Assembly (NCBI GenBank): GCA_029907545.1
Contig: JARYLR010000012.1
Coordinates: 1-43,372 of the forward strand
Reading direction: 5' to 3'
Length of the DNA stretch: 43,372 bases
DNA from: Candidatus Bathyarchaeota archaeon
GTDB lineage: Archaea > Thermoproteota > Bathyarchaeia > Bathyarchaeales > Bathycorpusculaceae
This document shows positions 1 to 7,508 of the stretch, in pieces (the stretch's first letter is position 1; every line of letters begins with the position of its first letter). Both the position numbers and the translations under genes were made by a program. The notes beneath the pieces are model-generated. The model searched no databases. It saw only the letters and a program-made list of their open reading frames with translations, and was not told the origin of the DNA.

Positions 1-124
1 AACTCCTAACGAACAGCCTCACCATCCCTCGTCACAACACAATAAATAAACCAACAAGAAATAAAAACATAAACCCGCACCCACACCAAAATTAACAAAA
101 AACTGAAACGTATCCCAGCAAGGC

Positions 125-132
125 TTATAAAG
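125..132 (+). promoter_or_regulatory. TATA box candidate for the cdrS-like/ftsZ-like operon
   Basis: TTATAAAG lies in an A/T-rich stretch with no convincing gene before it. It would place transcription start near 155. A second TATA-like element, TTATAAAC at 148-155, lies inside a palindrome described separately, so either could be the real core promoter. The assignment rests on position and sequence only. Confidence 0.45.
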
Positions 133-142
133 ACTAGGACAA

Positions 143-180
143 ACATGTTATAAACATATTTTAGACATGTTATGCATAAC
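143..180. repeat. operator-like repeated palindromes upstream of the RHH gene
   Basis: ACATGTTAT occurs at 143-151 and again at 165-173, a 22-base period (about two helical turns). The first copy is part of the interrupted palindrome ATGTT-ATA-AACAT (145-157). The second runs into the perfect 12-base palindrome GTTATGCATAAC (169-180). Ribbon-helix-helix regulators bind short repeated palindromes as side-by-side dimers, and the first downstream gene encodes such a protein. Autoregulation is therefore a reasonable inference, not a demonstrated fact. Confidence 0.5.
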
Positions 181-229
181 TATAGGAATAAACCTTGATT
201 CTGTTACCTTACCTGGAGGGAGAAATGTA

Positions 230-385
230 TTGAAGCTAATTACGCTTTACGTGCCCGAAACCTATCTTAAAGCTTTGGACAAACTCGTGGTTGAAAGGTT
301 CTATCCTAACAGGGCTGAAGCAATCCGCGTAGCTATCCGTGACCTGATAGTTGAAGAAGTCTGGAGGAAAGAGAACGTTGGCTAA
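230..385 (+). CDS. CdrS-like ribbon-helix-helix regulator
   Basis: A 51-residue protein made almost entirely of one ribbon-helix-helix (CopG/Arc-like) fold. It has a short N-terminal beta strand (KLITLYVPETYL), then a helix, the turn 'FYPNRAEAIRVAIRDL', and a charged C-terminus. The TTG start at 230 is preferred over an upstream ATG at 167: GGAGG sits 9 bases before it and the RHH strand begins right there. The end overlaps the FtsZ-like gene by 8 bases, implying translational coupling. In haloarchaea a short RHH regulator, CdrS, is co-transcribed with ftsZ2 and controls division genes; gene order and size match that pattern. It probably acts as a dimeric DNA-binding protein, perhaps on the palindromes just upstream. 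RHH class is secure; equivalence to CdrS is inferred from context. Confidence 0.8.
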   Translation: MKLITLYVPETYLKALDKLVVERFYPNRAEAIRVAIRDLIVEEVWRKENVG

Positions 386-1472
386 GCCTTCTTCGCAGCA
401 ATCTCTCAAATATAGTTGGCACTGCATGACACGAGAAGCAGTACCACAGAGCAAACCTCAACGCCTTGTGCTCGTCGGCATCGGATATGTAGGCATCAAA
501 ACCATAACAAAGTTCATGGAAGAAGGAAACTGCGGCTTAGAATGCATAGCCATCAGCAATCAAAAGTCCCACCTAGATGCAGCAAAAGCCCATCAGAAAA
601 TCCTGATTAAGGAGAAAAACATCAATCGCCCTTTTCCCCTACGCAAATCTGGCATCTGCAAAACTGCAATTGATGAATCGAGACATAACATTGAACAAGC
701 GCTTTGTGGTGCAGACATAGTTTTTGTGACAGCAAGTTTTGACAGCAAAACAGCCATAAAAAGTGTTCCTGTAATCGCAGAAATGGCTAAACAAATCGGC
801 GCCATAACCGTCGGCATTGTAACCACCTCTTTGAAAGCTGAAAAAGATCAAAGCGAGCAAATAGCTAATGCTGTGTGCAGTATGCGCAGACAGTGCGACA
901 CAGTGATCATCATTGACGACAACAAACTTGGGCAACTTGCTCCAAAACTCAAAACAACCGATGAAGCGCTGGCAAACGTGATTAAAGAAATAGTTGAGAC
1001 AATGTCTGCACCAAGCCTAATCAATCTTAACGTAGCAGACTTCCGAACCATAGTAAGCCGCGGAGGCGTTGCAGTAGTTGGAGTCGGCGAATCCGACGCC
1101 CCCAACCGAGCAGAAGAAGCAGTGAGAAGCGCACTGAAAAGCTCAATGCTTGACGTGGAATACTCTGGTGCAACGGGTGCATTGATTCATGTTACAGGCG
1201 ACAGCCACATGACCATAGAAGAGGCAAACCGCGTTGGAGAAATTGTAACAGAAATGATGGATAACAATGCCCAAGTCGTATGGGGCGCACAAGTCAACCC
1301 CGCTCAGGAAGGCAGGTTGAAAGTGACGCTTGTAATGACAGGTGTGAATTCACAGAAGACGCAAAGCCGCCTTGGAGCAATCGCGCCTCAGCTTTTCGAC
1401 ATGGATCCTTACGCAGAGCCTGAGAGAAATCTGAACATAAAACTTGATTTATACCAAATGGAAACCTTCTAA
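378..1472 (+). CDS. FtsZ/tubulin-family protein with degenerate GTP-binding site
   Basis: A 364-residue FtsZ homologue. The TTG at 378 is chosen because GGAGG at 363-367 is well spaced and it overlaps the end of the RHH gene. The C-terminal half is strongly FtsZ-like (GGVAVVGVGESDAPNRAEEA, SGATGALIHVTG, VVWGAQVNP, VTLVMTGV). The nucleotide-binding half is not. Loop T1 reads GIGYVGIK (34-41) instead of G-x-GGAGxN. The T3 glycine-rich loop is replaced by charged and proline residues (about 80-93). The tubulin signature GGGTGTG is replaced by ASFDSKTAIKS (119-129). The T7 loop NxDxxD reads NLNVAD (216-221), losing one Asp. The surrounding strands (ADIVFVTA, VPVIAEMAKQIGAITVGIV) are intact, so this is not frameshift damage. 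It could be a non-hydrolysing FtsZ paralogue that modulates or caps a division filament. Family is near certain; the lost GTPase is inferred from residues. Confidence 0.93.
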   Translation: MAKPSSQQSLKYSWHCMTREAVPQSKPQRLVLVGIGYVGIKTITKFMEEGNCGLECIAISNQKSHLDAAKAHQKILIKEKNINRPFPLRKSGICKTAIDESRHNIEQALCGADIVFVTASFDSKTAIKSVPVIAEMAKQIGAITVGIVTTSLKAEKDQSEQIANAVCSMRRQCDTVIIIDDNKLGQLAPKLKTTDEALANVIKEIVETMSAPSLINLNVADFRTIVSRGGVAVVGVGESDAPNRAEEAVRSALKSSMLDVEYSGATGALIHVTGDSHMTIEEANRVGEIVTEMMDNNAQVVWGAQVNPAQEGRLKVTLVMTGVNSQKTQSRLGAIAPQLFDMDPYAEPERNLNIKLDLYQMETF

Positions 1473-1497
1473 CCCTTTTGTTGCTTTCAACTCTATT

Positions 1498-1505
1498 TTT
1501 TATAT
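1498..1505 (+). promoter_or_regulatory. TATA box candidate for the small zinc-ribbon gene
   Basis: TTTTATAT inside a T-rich run begins 25 bases after the FtsZ-like stop codon. It would start transcription near 1528, about 40 bases before the zinc-ribbon ATG. The preceding T-rich bases could also end the upstream transcript. Confidence 0.4.
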
Positions 1506-1567
1506 CTTGATTCTAAATTCATAAGTGCTATTTTCCCTTGCAATGAACATTTAGTTTCTGGAGCCAG

Positions 1568-1723
1568 ATGTTACGCGAAACTCTGCAGAGCCAAGAGCTA
1601 GCTGAACAGTCAAAATGCGTCAAATGCGGAAAAAGAAGAGCCACAGATGAAGATGGAATCTGCGACAGCTGCCGCTTTATGATCACGCTGACAAACATAA
1701 CCAAAGATAAGAAAAACGAGTAA
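1568..1723 (+). CDS. 51-residue zinc-ribbon protein
   Basis: A short gene starting at ATG 1568 with TGGAG four bases upstream. The protein has one four-cysteine metal site, C17-x2-C20 and C32-x2-C35 (KCVKCGKRR ... ICDSC), with a short leading helix and a lysine-rich tail. That pattern binds one zinc ion in many small archaeal proteins of unknown role. It follows the FtsZ-like gene on the same strand with about 95 bases between, including its own promoter candidate. No specific function can be assigned. The regular cysteine spacing makes chance unlikely. Confidence 0.65.
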   Translation: MLRETLQSQELAEQSKCVKCGKRRATDEDGICDSCRFMITLTNITKDKKNE

Positions 1724-1781
1724 GCTAGCACTCGGCAACGCTGATTCTGAATTCCACCTAAACGCTTGCCCAGGCCATCAT

Positions 1782-2282
1782 CTAAACGGTACTAAACTTC
1801 TTCTTCAAAGTCTCTCTTATAACATCAACATAGACCCTTTCTTCCTCTGGCGCCTGCTTCGTCTTTTCTTCTTTCTCCGCCTTCCGCGCTTCGGTTTCCT
1901 TGTTATAAAGTTCGATTCCTAAATTTGTCTTTTCGATAATCTGCTTTATCCAGTCAACCTTATCTTCAATATCAGAAGCAGTAGTCACGAGCCTAAGTTT
2001 ATTCCCTATCACAAAGATCTTCCTATCCCAAAGATGTCTGCTTGACTTCCACTCTCTCTCAAATATGTCCTGCCACACATGATCAGGCGTAAAGTCCAGA
2101 GGAAAATCGATTATGTACGCGCCTGGAAAATAGTGGTCTCTTCGTACGGCTATCGAGTCAACCGTAATAGGCTCTATGAGATTAATTTTCTTAGATGGTT
2201 CGGACATGAAGTGCATCCCAAAGTCTATTTTCAGATGTTTGTGTATAAAAGTTCTATGTTCAGCCTCAGCTAGGTTAGGCAT
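1782..2282 (-). CDS. conserved-looking protein of unknown function
   Basis: Up to 166 residues and not recognised. The N-terminal two thirds is mixed, with aromatic and acidic residues (HYFPGAYIIDFPLDFTPDHVW, then a tryptophan-rich EREWKSSRHLWDRKIFVIG). The C-terminal third is a charged helix rich in Lys and Glu, likely coiled coil, ending in KKKFSTV. No signal peptide, membrane segment or metal motif is seen. The first ATG (2282) has no clear ribosome-binding site; a later ATG at 2207 would give about 141 residues starting MSEPSKK. It lies 65 bases downstream of the PHP gene on the same strand and may share the metG transcript. It is called real from length and protein-like composition. Confidence 0.6.
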   Translation of the reverse strand: MPNLAEAEHRTFIHKHLKIDFGMHFMSEPSKKINLIEPITVDSIAVRRDHYFPGAYIIDFPLDFTPDHVWQDIFEREWKSSRHLWDRKIFVIGNKLRLVTTASDIEDKVDWIKQIIEKTNLGIELYNKETEARKAEKEEKTKQAPEEERVYVDVIRETLKKKFSTV

Positions 2283-2347
2283 ATTGCGATCGGTTCAGCT
2301 ATATCTGATTCATCAATCAAAAAAGCAAGTGGATGTAACAGCACTTC

Positions 2348-2980
2348 TTATGTCAACGTTCGAATGGCTCTCTTTAGCCTAATTTGAAAAGGGATAGCTC
2401 GTCCCACTGGCTTGCATAATCCTTTTTTTATGGCGAGAAGAACATCGGTCTCTTGGGGTTCAGCGTCAACCAAGGTATAGGCGTAACCGATTTCTGGTCC
2501 ATAGTGGGCATCGCTTCCGGCCACTTTTGGAACACCCAGCGTGGAAGCAAGAGCCTTGTTGCGCTTAACGCAATAGCTGAATGGAAAAGAGGATGAGTTC
2601 ACTACTTCAACCGCGTCAAACTTCGAGGTCACGTGCCTCCCCAAGCTTTCTTTGAATAGCGCAGAAGGATGACAGGCTACTGCGATACCTCCTTTCTCGT
2701 GAATTCTGTCAACAGTTTCGTCTACACCTCGACCTTTGGGAATGGGCTCCGAAATGCCGAACGCGATGATGTGTCCGCCTAGGCTCGAGATTTCAATGCC
2801 TGCGATTATTAGAAAAGGGTTTTCGCATGCTATTTTCAGGGCGCAGTCGATCCTGTCGTGATCTGTTATTGCAACGCCGTCTAAACCGCTCCTTCTAGCG
2901 TAGTAGATGATTTCCTTTGGCGTGATTGCTGAGTCGTAGGAGCAGTTGGAATGTACGTGAAAATCGATTTTTAAGGGCAA
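2348..2980 (-). CDS. PHP-domain metal-dependent phosphoesterase
   Basis: A 210-residue PHP (polymerase and histidinol phosphatase) domain, about the usual size for stand-alone members. Metal-binding motifs appear in family order: HVHSNCSYD (residues 8-16), TDHD (39-42), GIEIS (61-65), then CHPS and GSDAH. Together they form a trinuclear metal site that hydrolyses phosphate esters; substrates of stand-alone PHP proteins include nucleoside bisphosphates and short oligonucleotides. The start is TTG at 2980, 21 bases after the MetRS stop, so it is probably co-transcribed with metG. The exact substrate is not visible. Histidinol phosphatase is possible, but no his genes are near. Confidence 0.88.
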   Translation of the reverse strand: MPLKIDFHVHSNCSYDSAITPKEIIYYARRSGLDGVAITDHDRIDCALKIACENPFLIIAGIEISSLGGHIIAFGISEPIPKGRGVDETVDRIHEKGGIAVACHPSALFKESLGRHVTSKFDAVEVVNSSSFPFSYCVKRNKALASTLGVPKVAGSDAHYGPEIGYAYTLVDAEPQETDVLLAIKKGLCKPVGRAIPFQIRLKRAIRTLT

Positions 2981-3001
2981 TGTTTCACAGCCGTTGAGAG
3001 G

Positions 3002-4714
3002 TCATTTTGCCTCAGTGATTTTCTTTCTTGCTTTCTGGAGGAGTTCATCGAGTTCTTGTTCGCTGGCTTCTATTTTTTGAAATAGAGGTTTCGGCTTCGA
3101 TATTCTGTGACCTTGAGGGAAGGGCTCAAGTGCGCTGTCCCATTTTTGCTCATGGACGCTTCCTTTAAGATTTAGTGTCTTCCATAGCTTCTCTGCTGTG
3201 AAGGGAACAAAAGGCGCTGAAATGATTGCTAAAACTTTGACGATCTGAGATGCAACATGGAAAACGTTGGCTGCTTTAGCTGGGTCTTTCTTGACTAGAT
3301 TCCATGGTTCTTTTTCGTTAAGGTACTGGTTTCCAACGCGGCTTATGCCTATCAGCGTGTTCGCAGCAGACTGCAACCTGCAATGCTCTATTTCTTCGGC
3401 CATGAGCAGCAGTTTTTCCTTAACTGTTGCTAGAACGTTTTTCGCGTCATCATCGAGTTGCTCAGATTCTGGAATTTGCCCGTCAAAATGGCTGTTGACG
3501 AATGATAGAGTTCGATGTATGAAGTTGCCGAAGGTGTCGTTCAAATCCGAGTTTATTTTTTCGATAAACAGTTCCCACGAGAAATTGGTGTCCTTTGTTT
3601 CAGGTCTAGACACCATTAAGAAAAAGCGCCAGTAGTCAGCAGGAAAAAGCTCCAAGGCTTCATCTATGAAAACGCCTACGCCGTGACTTTTAGAAAAGTT
3701 TTCGCCTCTGAACTGGAGAAACTCGGTTGACGAAACATTCCATGGCAAATTGTAGTCCTCGCCTGAAGCAATCAGCAGCGCCGGGAAGATTATGGTGTGA
3801 AATGGAATGTTGTCTTTTCCAATAAAGAAAAGTGTTTTAGCCTCTTTAGCAAACCAAAATTCCCGCCATCTCTCCGGCTCTCCGCGGTTCTTGAAGTACT
3901 CTAAAGTTGCTGAAACATATCCTAGCACAGCCTCAACCCACACATAGATCGTCTTTCCCTCAGATTCCGGAAAGGGCGCAGGAATGCCCCATGGCGTTCG
4001 GGGGCTTGTGTCCCTCGTTACAGCTCTGGGCTTCAATCCTTCTTTTACCCAGTTGATGCTGAAGTTCCTTGCGTTATTCGGCAACTGCTTGTTTTCAGAA
4101 AGGTATTTTTGCAGTTTCTGAGAGAGCTTTGGCAAGTCAAAATACCAGTGCTTGGTTTTCTTGACGACTGGCTTGCCTTTGCAGACGACGCAGTAGGGTT
4201 CAATAAGCTGTGTTGTCTCAAGCAGTCTTCCGCATTTGGTGCACTGGTCTCCGCGGGCGCCTTGGCTTCCGCAGTATGGGCATGTTCCTTCAACGAATCT
4301 GTCTGGAAGGAAGCGACTGCATTTTTCGCAGTACAGCATTTCTGTTTCCTGCACAAATATGTAGCCATTCTCATAGATCCTTAGCAAGTGGTTTTGCACG
4401 AATTCTTTATGCACAGGGCTTTCGGTTCGCGTATAGTTGTCAAACGAGATGCCCCAACGTTCGATTAATGCAAGCACCTTGGCATGGTTCTTATCCGTTA
4501 ACTCTTTTGGAGCAATGCCTAAACGTACAGCTTCAACCTCAATTGGGGTCCCATGCTCATCCGAACCGCTGACCATAACAACCTCGTCACCTCTAAGCCT
4601 GTAGTACCTAGCAACTACGTCTGCAGACAAGAAGGAACTAGCCATATTGCCCAGATGCGGAGTCAAGTTTAGATATGGCCAAGCAGCTGTAACAAGGATC
4701 TTAGCAGGAACCAT
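3002..4714 (-). CDS. metG: methionyl-tRNA synthetase
   Basis: Charges tRNA-Met in the cytoplasm. The 570-residue class I synthetase begins with the catalytic Rossmann core and its HIGH-type motif HLGN (20-23). SGSDEHGTP follows, then a connective zinc region with four CxxC pairs (about residues 129-180: CEKC, CPYC, CTKC, CVVC), as in two-zinc MetRS. The KMSKS-type loop is FSKSHG (340-345), a common archaeal variant. An anticodon-binding helical domain (LNDTFGNFIHRTL onward) ends the protein. The C-terminal tRNA-binding EMAPII-like domain of some MetRS is absent; many archaea encode it separately, and it is not in this window. The ATG at 4714 has an AGGTGG site upstream. It leads a minus-strand unit with the PHP gene. 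Confidence 0.97.
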   Translation of the reverse strand: MVPAKILVTAAWPYLNLTPHLGNMASSFLSADVVARYYRLRGDEVVMVSGSDEHGTPIEVEAVRLGIAPKELTDKNHAKVLALIERWGISFDNYTRTESPVHKEFVQNHLLRIYENGYIFVQETEMLYCEKCSRFLPDRFVEGTCPYCGSQGARGDQCTKCGRLLETTQLIEPYCVVCKGKPVVKKTKHWYFDLPKLSQKLQKYLSENKQLPNNARNFSINWVKEGLKPRAVTRDTSPRTPWGIPAPFPESEGKTIYVWVEAVLGYVSATLEYFKNRGEPERWREFWFAKEAKTLFFIGKDNIPFHTIIFPALLIASGEDYNLPWNVSSTEFLQFRGENFSKSHGVGVFIDEALELFPADYWRFFLMVSRPETKDTNFSWELFIEKINSDLNDTFGNFIHRTLSFVNSHFDGQIPESEQLDDDAKNVLATVKEKLLLMAEEIEHCRLQSAANTLIGISRVGNQYLNEKEPWNLVKKDPAKAANVFHVASQIVKVLAIISAPFVPFTAEKLWKTLNLKGSVHEQKWDSALEPFPQGHRISKPKPLFQKIEASEQELDELLQKARKKITEAK

Positions 4715-4917
4715 GGGTTTTCCACCTCTGAAAGCTTGTTTGGATAAGGAGATAGCGGTCCTGTTAATTATGCTGTTCGCTTTTCACGATGGAGAAACAG
4801 CTTAGCATGACATGATACGACACAAGAAAATCTTCAATCCGTTCAACCTATGGCCGAGAATATTCAAAACGTTTAATCTAAAATAAAATGGGAAGAAATA
4901 GGAGACTGCACAGGAGT

Positions 4918-5490
4918 TTACTCTGTCTTTCCTTCCGCCTTCCACATCGGTGGTGGTCTCCGAGCTGCAAGGAATATTACGGCTGCCAAGATGAACGTGC
5001 ACACGATGATTAGCACTATTTGCACTGTGAATATTGTGACGATCTGATCCATATACCGTGAAGACTCGTAAAGTGCAATGTCATCTGATGTGTACTCGAG
5101 GCCGTGGTCTGTACCGATCTCCAAATAGGCAGTAGTGCCAACCGCTCTGCCATCCGAGGGAACGGTGAACGGAAGCTCAAAAATGAGCGTTGATTTGCTC
5201 GAAATGGTTTTGCCAGTGTACGTGAAGGTTTGGTTTCCAACCCACGCATTGTTAACGTATGCTACCCAGTTTGCAAAGCGAAGGGTTATGTTCTTAACTT
5301 CGACTGCTGAGGCTCTGTCATTGTAGAAAGCCAAGTAGATTGTTCCTTTTTCGCCTGGAAAATATAGTGGCTTATCAGTCCAAACTGTTGTTCTGGAAGG
5401 AGTAACCTGTGCCGCTGCCAGAGATGCGATAAAGGGTAGAGATGCAATTGCTATAGCTAGAACAAGCATTTTTCTGTTCAATTTTTTCAC
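4918..5490 (-). CDS. secreted, membrane-anchored protein of unknown function
   Basis: A 190-residue extracytoplasmic protein. It has a signal peptide (KMLVLAIAIASLPFIASLAAA, about 8-28). The exposed domain is rich in beta-type residues (TDKPLYFPGEKGTIYLAF, NITLRFANW) and resembles Ig-like or CARDB-type folds that bind or stack at the surface. A single transmembrane helix follows near 150-175 (VQIVLIIVCTFILAAVIFL), then a short basic cytoplasmic tail. The GTG at 5490 gives the length quoted; AGGTG overlapping that GTG could instead serve a TTG four codons later, leaving the signal peptide intact. It lies just downstream of trm1 (30 bases) and may be read through from it. No enzyme motif is visible. 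Confidence 0.75.
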   Translation of the reverse strand: MKKLNRKMLVLAIAIASLPFIASLAAAQVTPSRTTVWTDKPLYFPGEKGTIYLAFYNDRASAVEVKNITLRFANWVAYVNNAWVGNQTFTYTGKTISSKSTLIFELPFTVPSDGRAVGTTAYLEIGTDHGLEYTSDDIALYESSRYMDQIVTIFTVQIVLIIVCTFILAAVIFLAARRPPPMWKAEGKTE

Positions 5491-5520
5491 CTAATATGTC
5501 TGTTTTAAGTCTAATGTTAT

Positions 5521-6741
5521 TTAAAACTTACCGTCTGGCATTTTTAATAGCCGCAAAATCTCCTTGACTTTCATTACTGGTGCATCTGTTCTTATCCCTC
5601 TTGAGTTGAAGCCTGTAAAATAGGCATTGTAACCATGAAATTCCAAAGTTTCAGCAACATCTCTTACAGGCGGAACAGGCAAACCCAACGCGCCACAGAG
5701 CTTGTCGATAACATAGTACAAGGCAGGAGCGTCTGCCTCTGCTCTTGCCAAAGCTAGAAGCCTATCGATTTTTCCTCCGAGCTTAAACTGCTTTTTCTGA
5801 GCCTCAGCTTCCATAAGGGCACAAAAGCCGCTGTTCATAATCTTTCCAAGCCACAACGGCCCTGCAAAATCCAGTTTCGAAGAGCATTCGCCGCATCTTC
5901 CGAGATGCTCTAGTAAAGGCTTTTTTGTCGTCTCTCGGTGAAAACATCTAAAGCAGTGCAGTACAAAGCCCAAGTTTTTCAGGCTTTCATCAGCTTTTTT
6001 TGCGCCATATTCACAAATAGCGTAGAGCCGAGCATAGTGCGCTATGCTGTGGCTAAACAACACGGTTATGCTCATATCATGCCTCGCCGCAGTCACCGCT
6101 AAGCACCCCGCCAACAGGCGAACAGCCAGTTCATGGCAGTATTCAGCCCGAAGAGGCTTACCTCCATACTTCCTAAGACAAGCAGCAGGATGCACACCAC
6201 AAAGCGGAGCCATATCAGTAGCCGTCAACGCCATAAGCCCCCCATCGCGAAGCGCACATACAGCTGAATCAAGATACGGTGCCGGCGAGCCGAATGGGTC
6301 GATGTCGACAACATCAAATCGCATATGAGGTGCGCTGTAGCTGCTTAAAAGAAAACCGGCATTTTCATGTTTCACATGGATTTTATGCGAAAGCCTACTT
6401 TTCTGAACATTACACTTAGCGAGTTGAACAGCTTTTTCATTTATGTCGCCCATCACCACGTTTTTGACGCCTTTCACTTCTTTTGCGTACCGTATCCCTC
6501 TTATTCCGCAACCTGCCAGAGGCTCACAAACAGAAATCTCACGTTGAAGCATGGTTTGATATGCTTGTAGCGCGATGACGGCGATGTCTCGGTTCAGCTC
6601 CATAACGGGATTATAGAAGACAGGTGCCTTCGAAGGCGCATACTCGAAAGGCTTCTTCTGAAACGCCTCAAGCTGCGGAACCAGAACTTCAGTGCTGCCT
6701 TCTCGAATAAGTCTCGTAGGATAATCTGGTTTTCTGGTCAT
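5521..6741 (-). CDS. trm1: tRNA (guanine-26-N2)-dimethyltransferase Trm1
   Basis: Uses S-adenosylmethionine to dimethylate guanine 26 of tRNA. At 406 residues it has the family length. Recognisable parts are the early tRNA-binding segment (EGSTEVLVPQ, FYNPVMELNRD), the SAM motif CEPLAGCGIRGIRYA (about 71-86), the acidic ribose-contacting segment VMGDINEKA, and the catalytic DPFGSPAPYLDS (about 147-158). A C-terminal zinc-type arrangement follows (HCFRCFH and GRCGECSSK). The upstream 78 bases separate it from the divergent NTPase gene. It fits with the tRNA and synthetase genes nearby, though no operon links them. Confidence 0.96.
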   Translation of the reverse strand: MTRKPDYPTRLIREGSTEVLVPQLEAFQKKPFEYAPSKAPVFYNPVMELNRDIAVIALQAYQTMLQREISVCEPLAGCGIRGIRYAKEVKGVKNVVMGDINEKAVQLAKCNVQKSRLSHKIHVKHENAGFLLSSYSAPHMRFDVVDIDPFGSPAPYLDSAVCALRDGGLMALTATDMAPLCGVHPAACLRKYGGKPLRAEYCHELAVRLLAGCLAVTAARHDMSITVLFSHSIAHYARLYAICEYGAKKADESLKNLGFVLHCFRCFHRETTKKPLLEHLGRCGECSSKLDFAGPLWLGKIMNSGFCALMEAEAQKKQFKLGGKIDRLLALARAEADAPALYYVIDKLCGALGLPVPPVRDVAETLEFHGYNAYFTGFNSRGIRTDAPVMKVKEILRLLKMPDGKF

Positions 6742-6819
6742 TTCACGGTTTCCTTGTATATGCGTAACGAGAAACCATTTTAGGATAATATTAGACTTCT
6801 GGTCTGAGGAACTTGCTCA

Positions 6820-7377
6820 ATGTCCAGAAAACTGTTGCTCATCACAGGATATCCAGGCATCGGCAAAACAACAGTTTTACTCCGAACCGTAGAACTCCTG
6901 AAGGCTCAAGGTTTCAAAGTCGGCGGCATGGTAAGCCGCGAAGCACGCTGCAAAGGTCAACGTCTTGGTTTCGAAATCTTGGATCTGAGCAGCGGCAAAT
7001 GTGGCTGGCTTGCACACACTGATCAAACATGTGGTCCAAGAGTAGGCAGATACCATGTGAACATTAAGGATCTTGAAGAAGTAGGAGCCAAAGCCATACT
7101 AACAGCCGCCGAGAGCTCAGATGTAATTGCCATTGACGAGGTTGGCCCTATGGAGCTTCTTTCCACACCTTTTAAGGAAGCCGTGCTGAAGGCAATGAAA
7201 AGCCAAAAGCCGATTATTGCGGTGATCCATTGGAAAGCCAGAGACACGCTAATAGATGCAGTGAAAACAAACAAAGATGCGCACACATATGTTGTAACCG
7301 TTGAGAACCGAGACACGCTGCCCGCTACTATAGCAGAGGAAGCCAAAAGCGTTCTAAGATCACCTGACACTCCTTGA
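6820..7377 (+). CDS. THEP1-family nucleoside-triphosphatase
   Basis: A 185-residue P-loop NTPase of the THEP1/NTPCR family, which hydrolyses ATP, GTP and other nucleoside triphosphates without strong selectivity. The Walker A motif GYPGIGKTT is at residues 10-18 and the Walker B region DVIAIDEVGPMEL at 101-113. The family-typical GGMVSREAR segment is at about 35-43. The ATG at 6820 is preceded by TGAGGA. It is transcribed divergently from trm1. The biological role of THEP1 in archaea is poorly defined; it may clean up nucleotide pools or act on RNA. Confidence 0.92.
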   Translation: MSRKLLLITGYPGIGKTTVLLRTVELLKAQGFKVGGMVSREARCKGQRLGFEILDLSSGKCGWLAHTDQTCGPRVGRYHVNIKDLEEVGAKAILTAAESSDVIAIDEVGPMELLSTPFKEAVLKAMKSQKPIIAVIHWKARDTLIDAVKTNKDAHTYVVTVENRDTLPATIAEEAKSVLRSPDTP

Positions 7378-7508
7378 AAACAAAATAGGCAATCCGCACA
7401 CAAGCGACCAATTTCCAAAAATGCAACATCCTGCTTTGCACTCAAAGGGAACAAAGTATTATTAGCTTCAAACCCGATACGTTTCACCGAAAAAGGTGCT
7501 TCTAAAGA

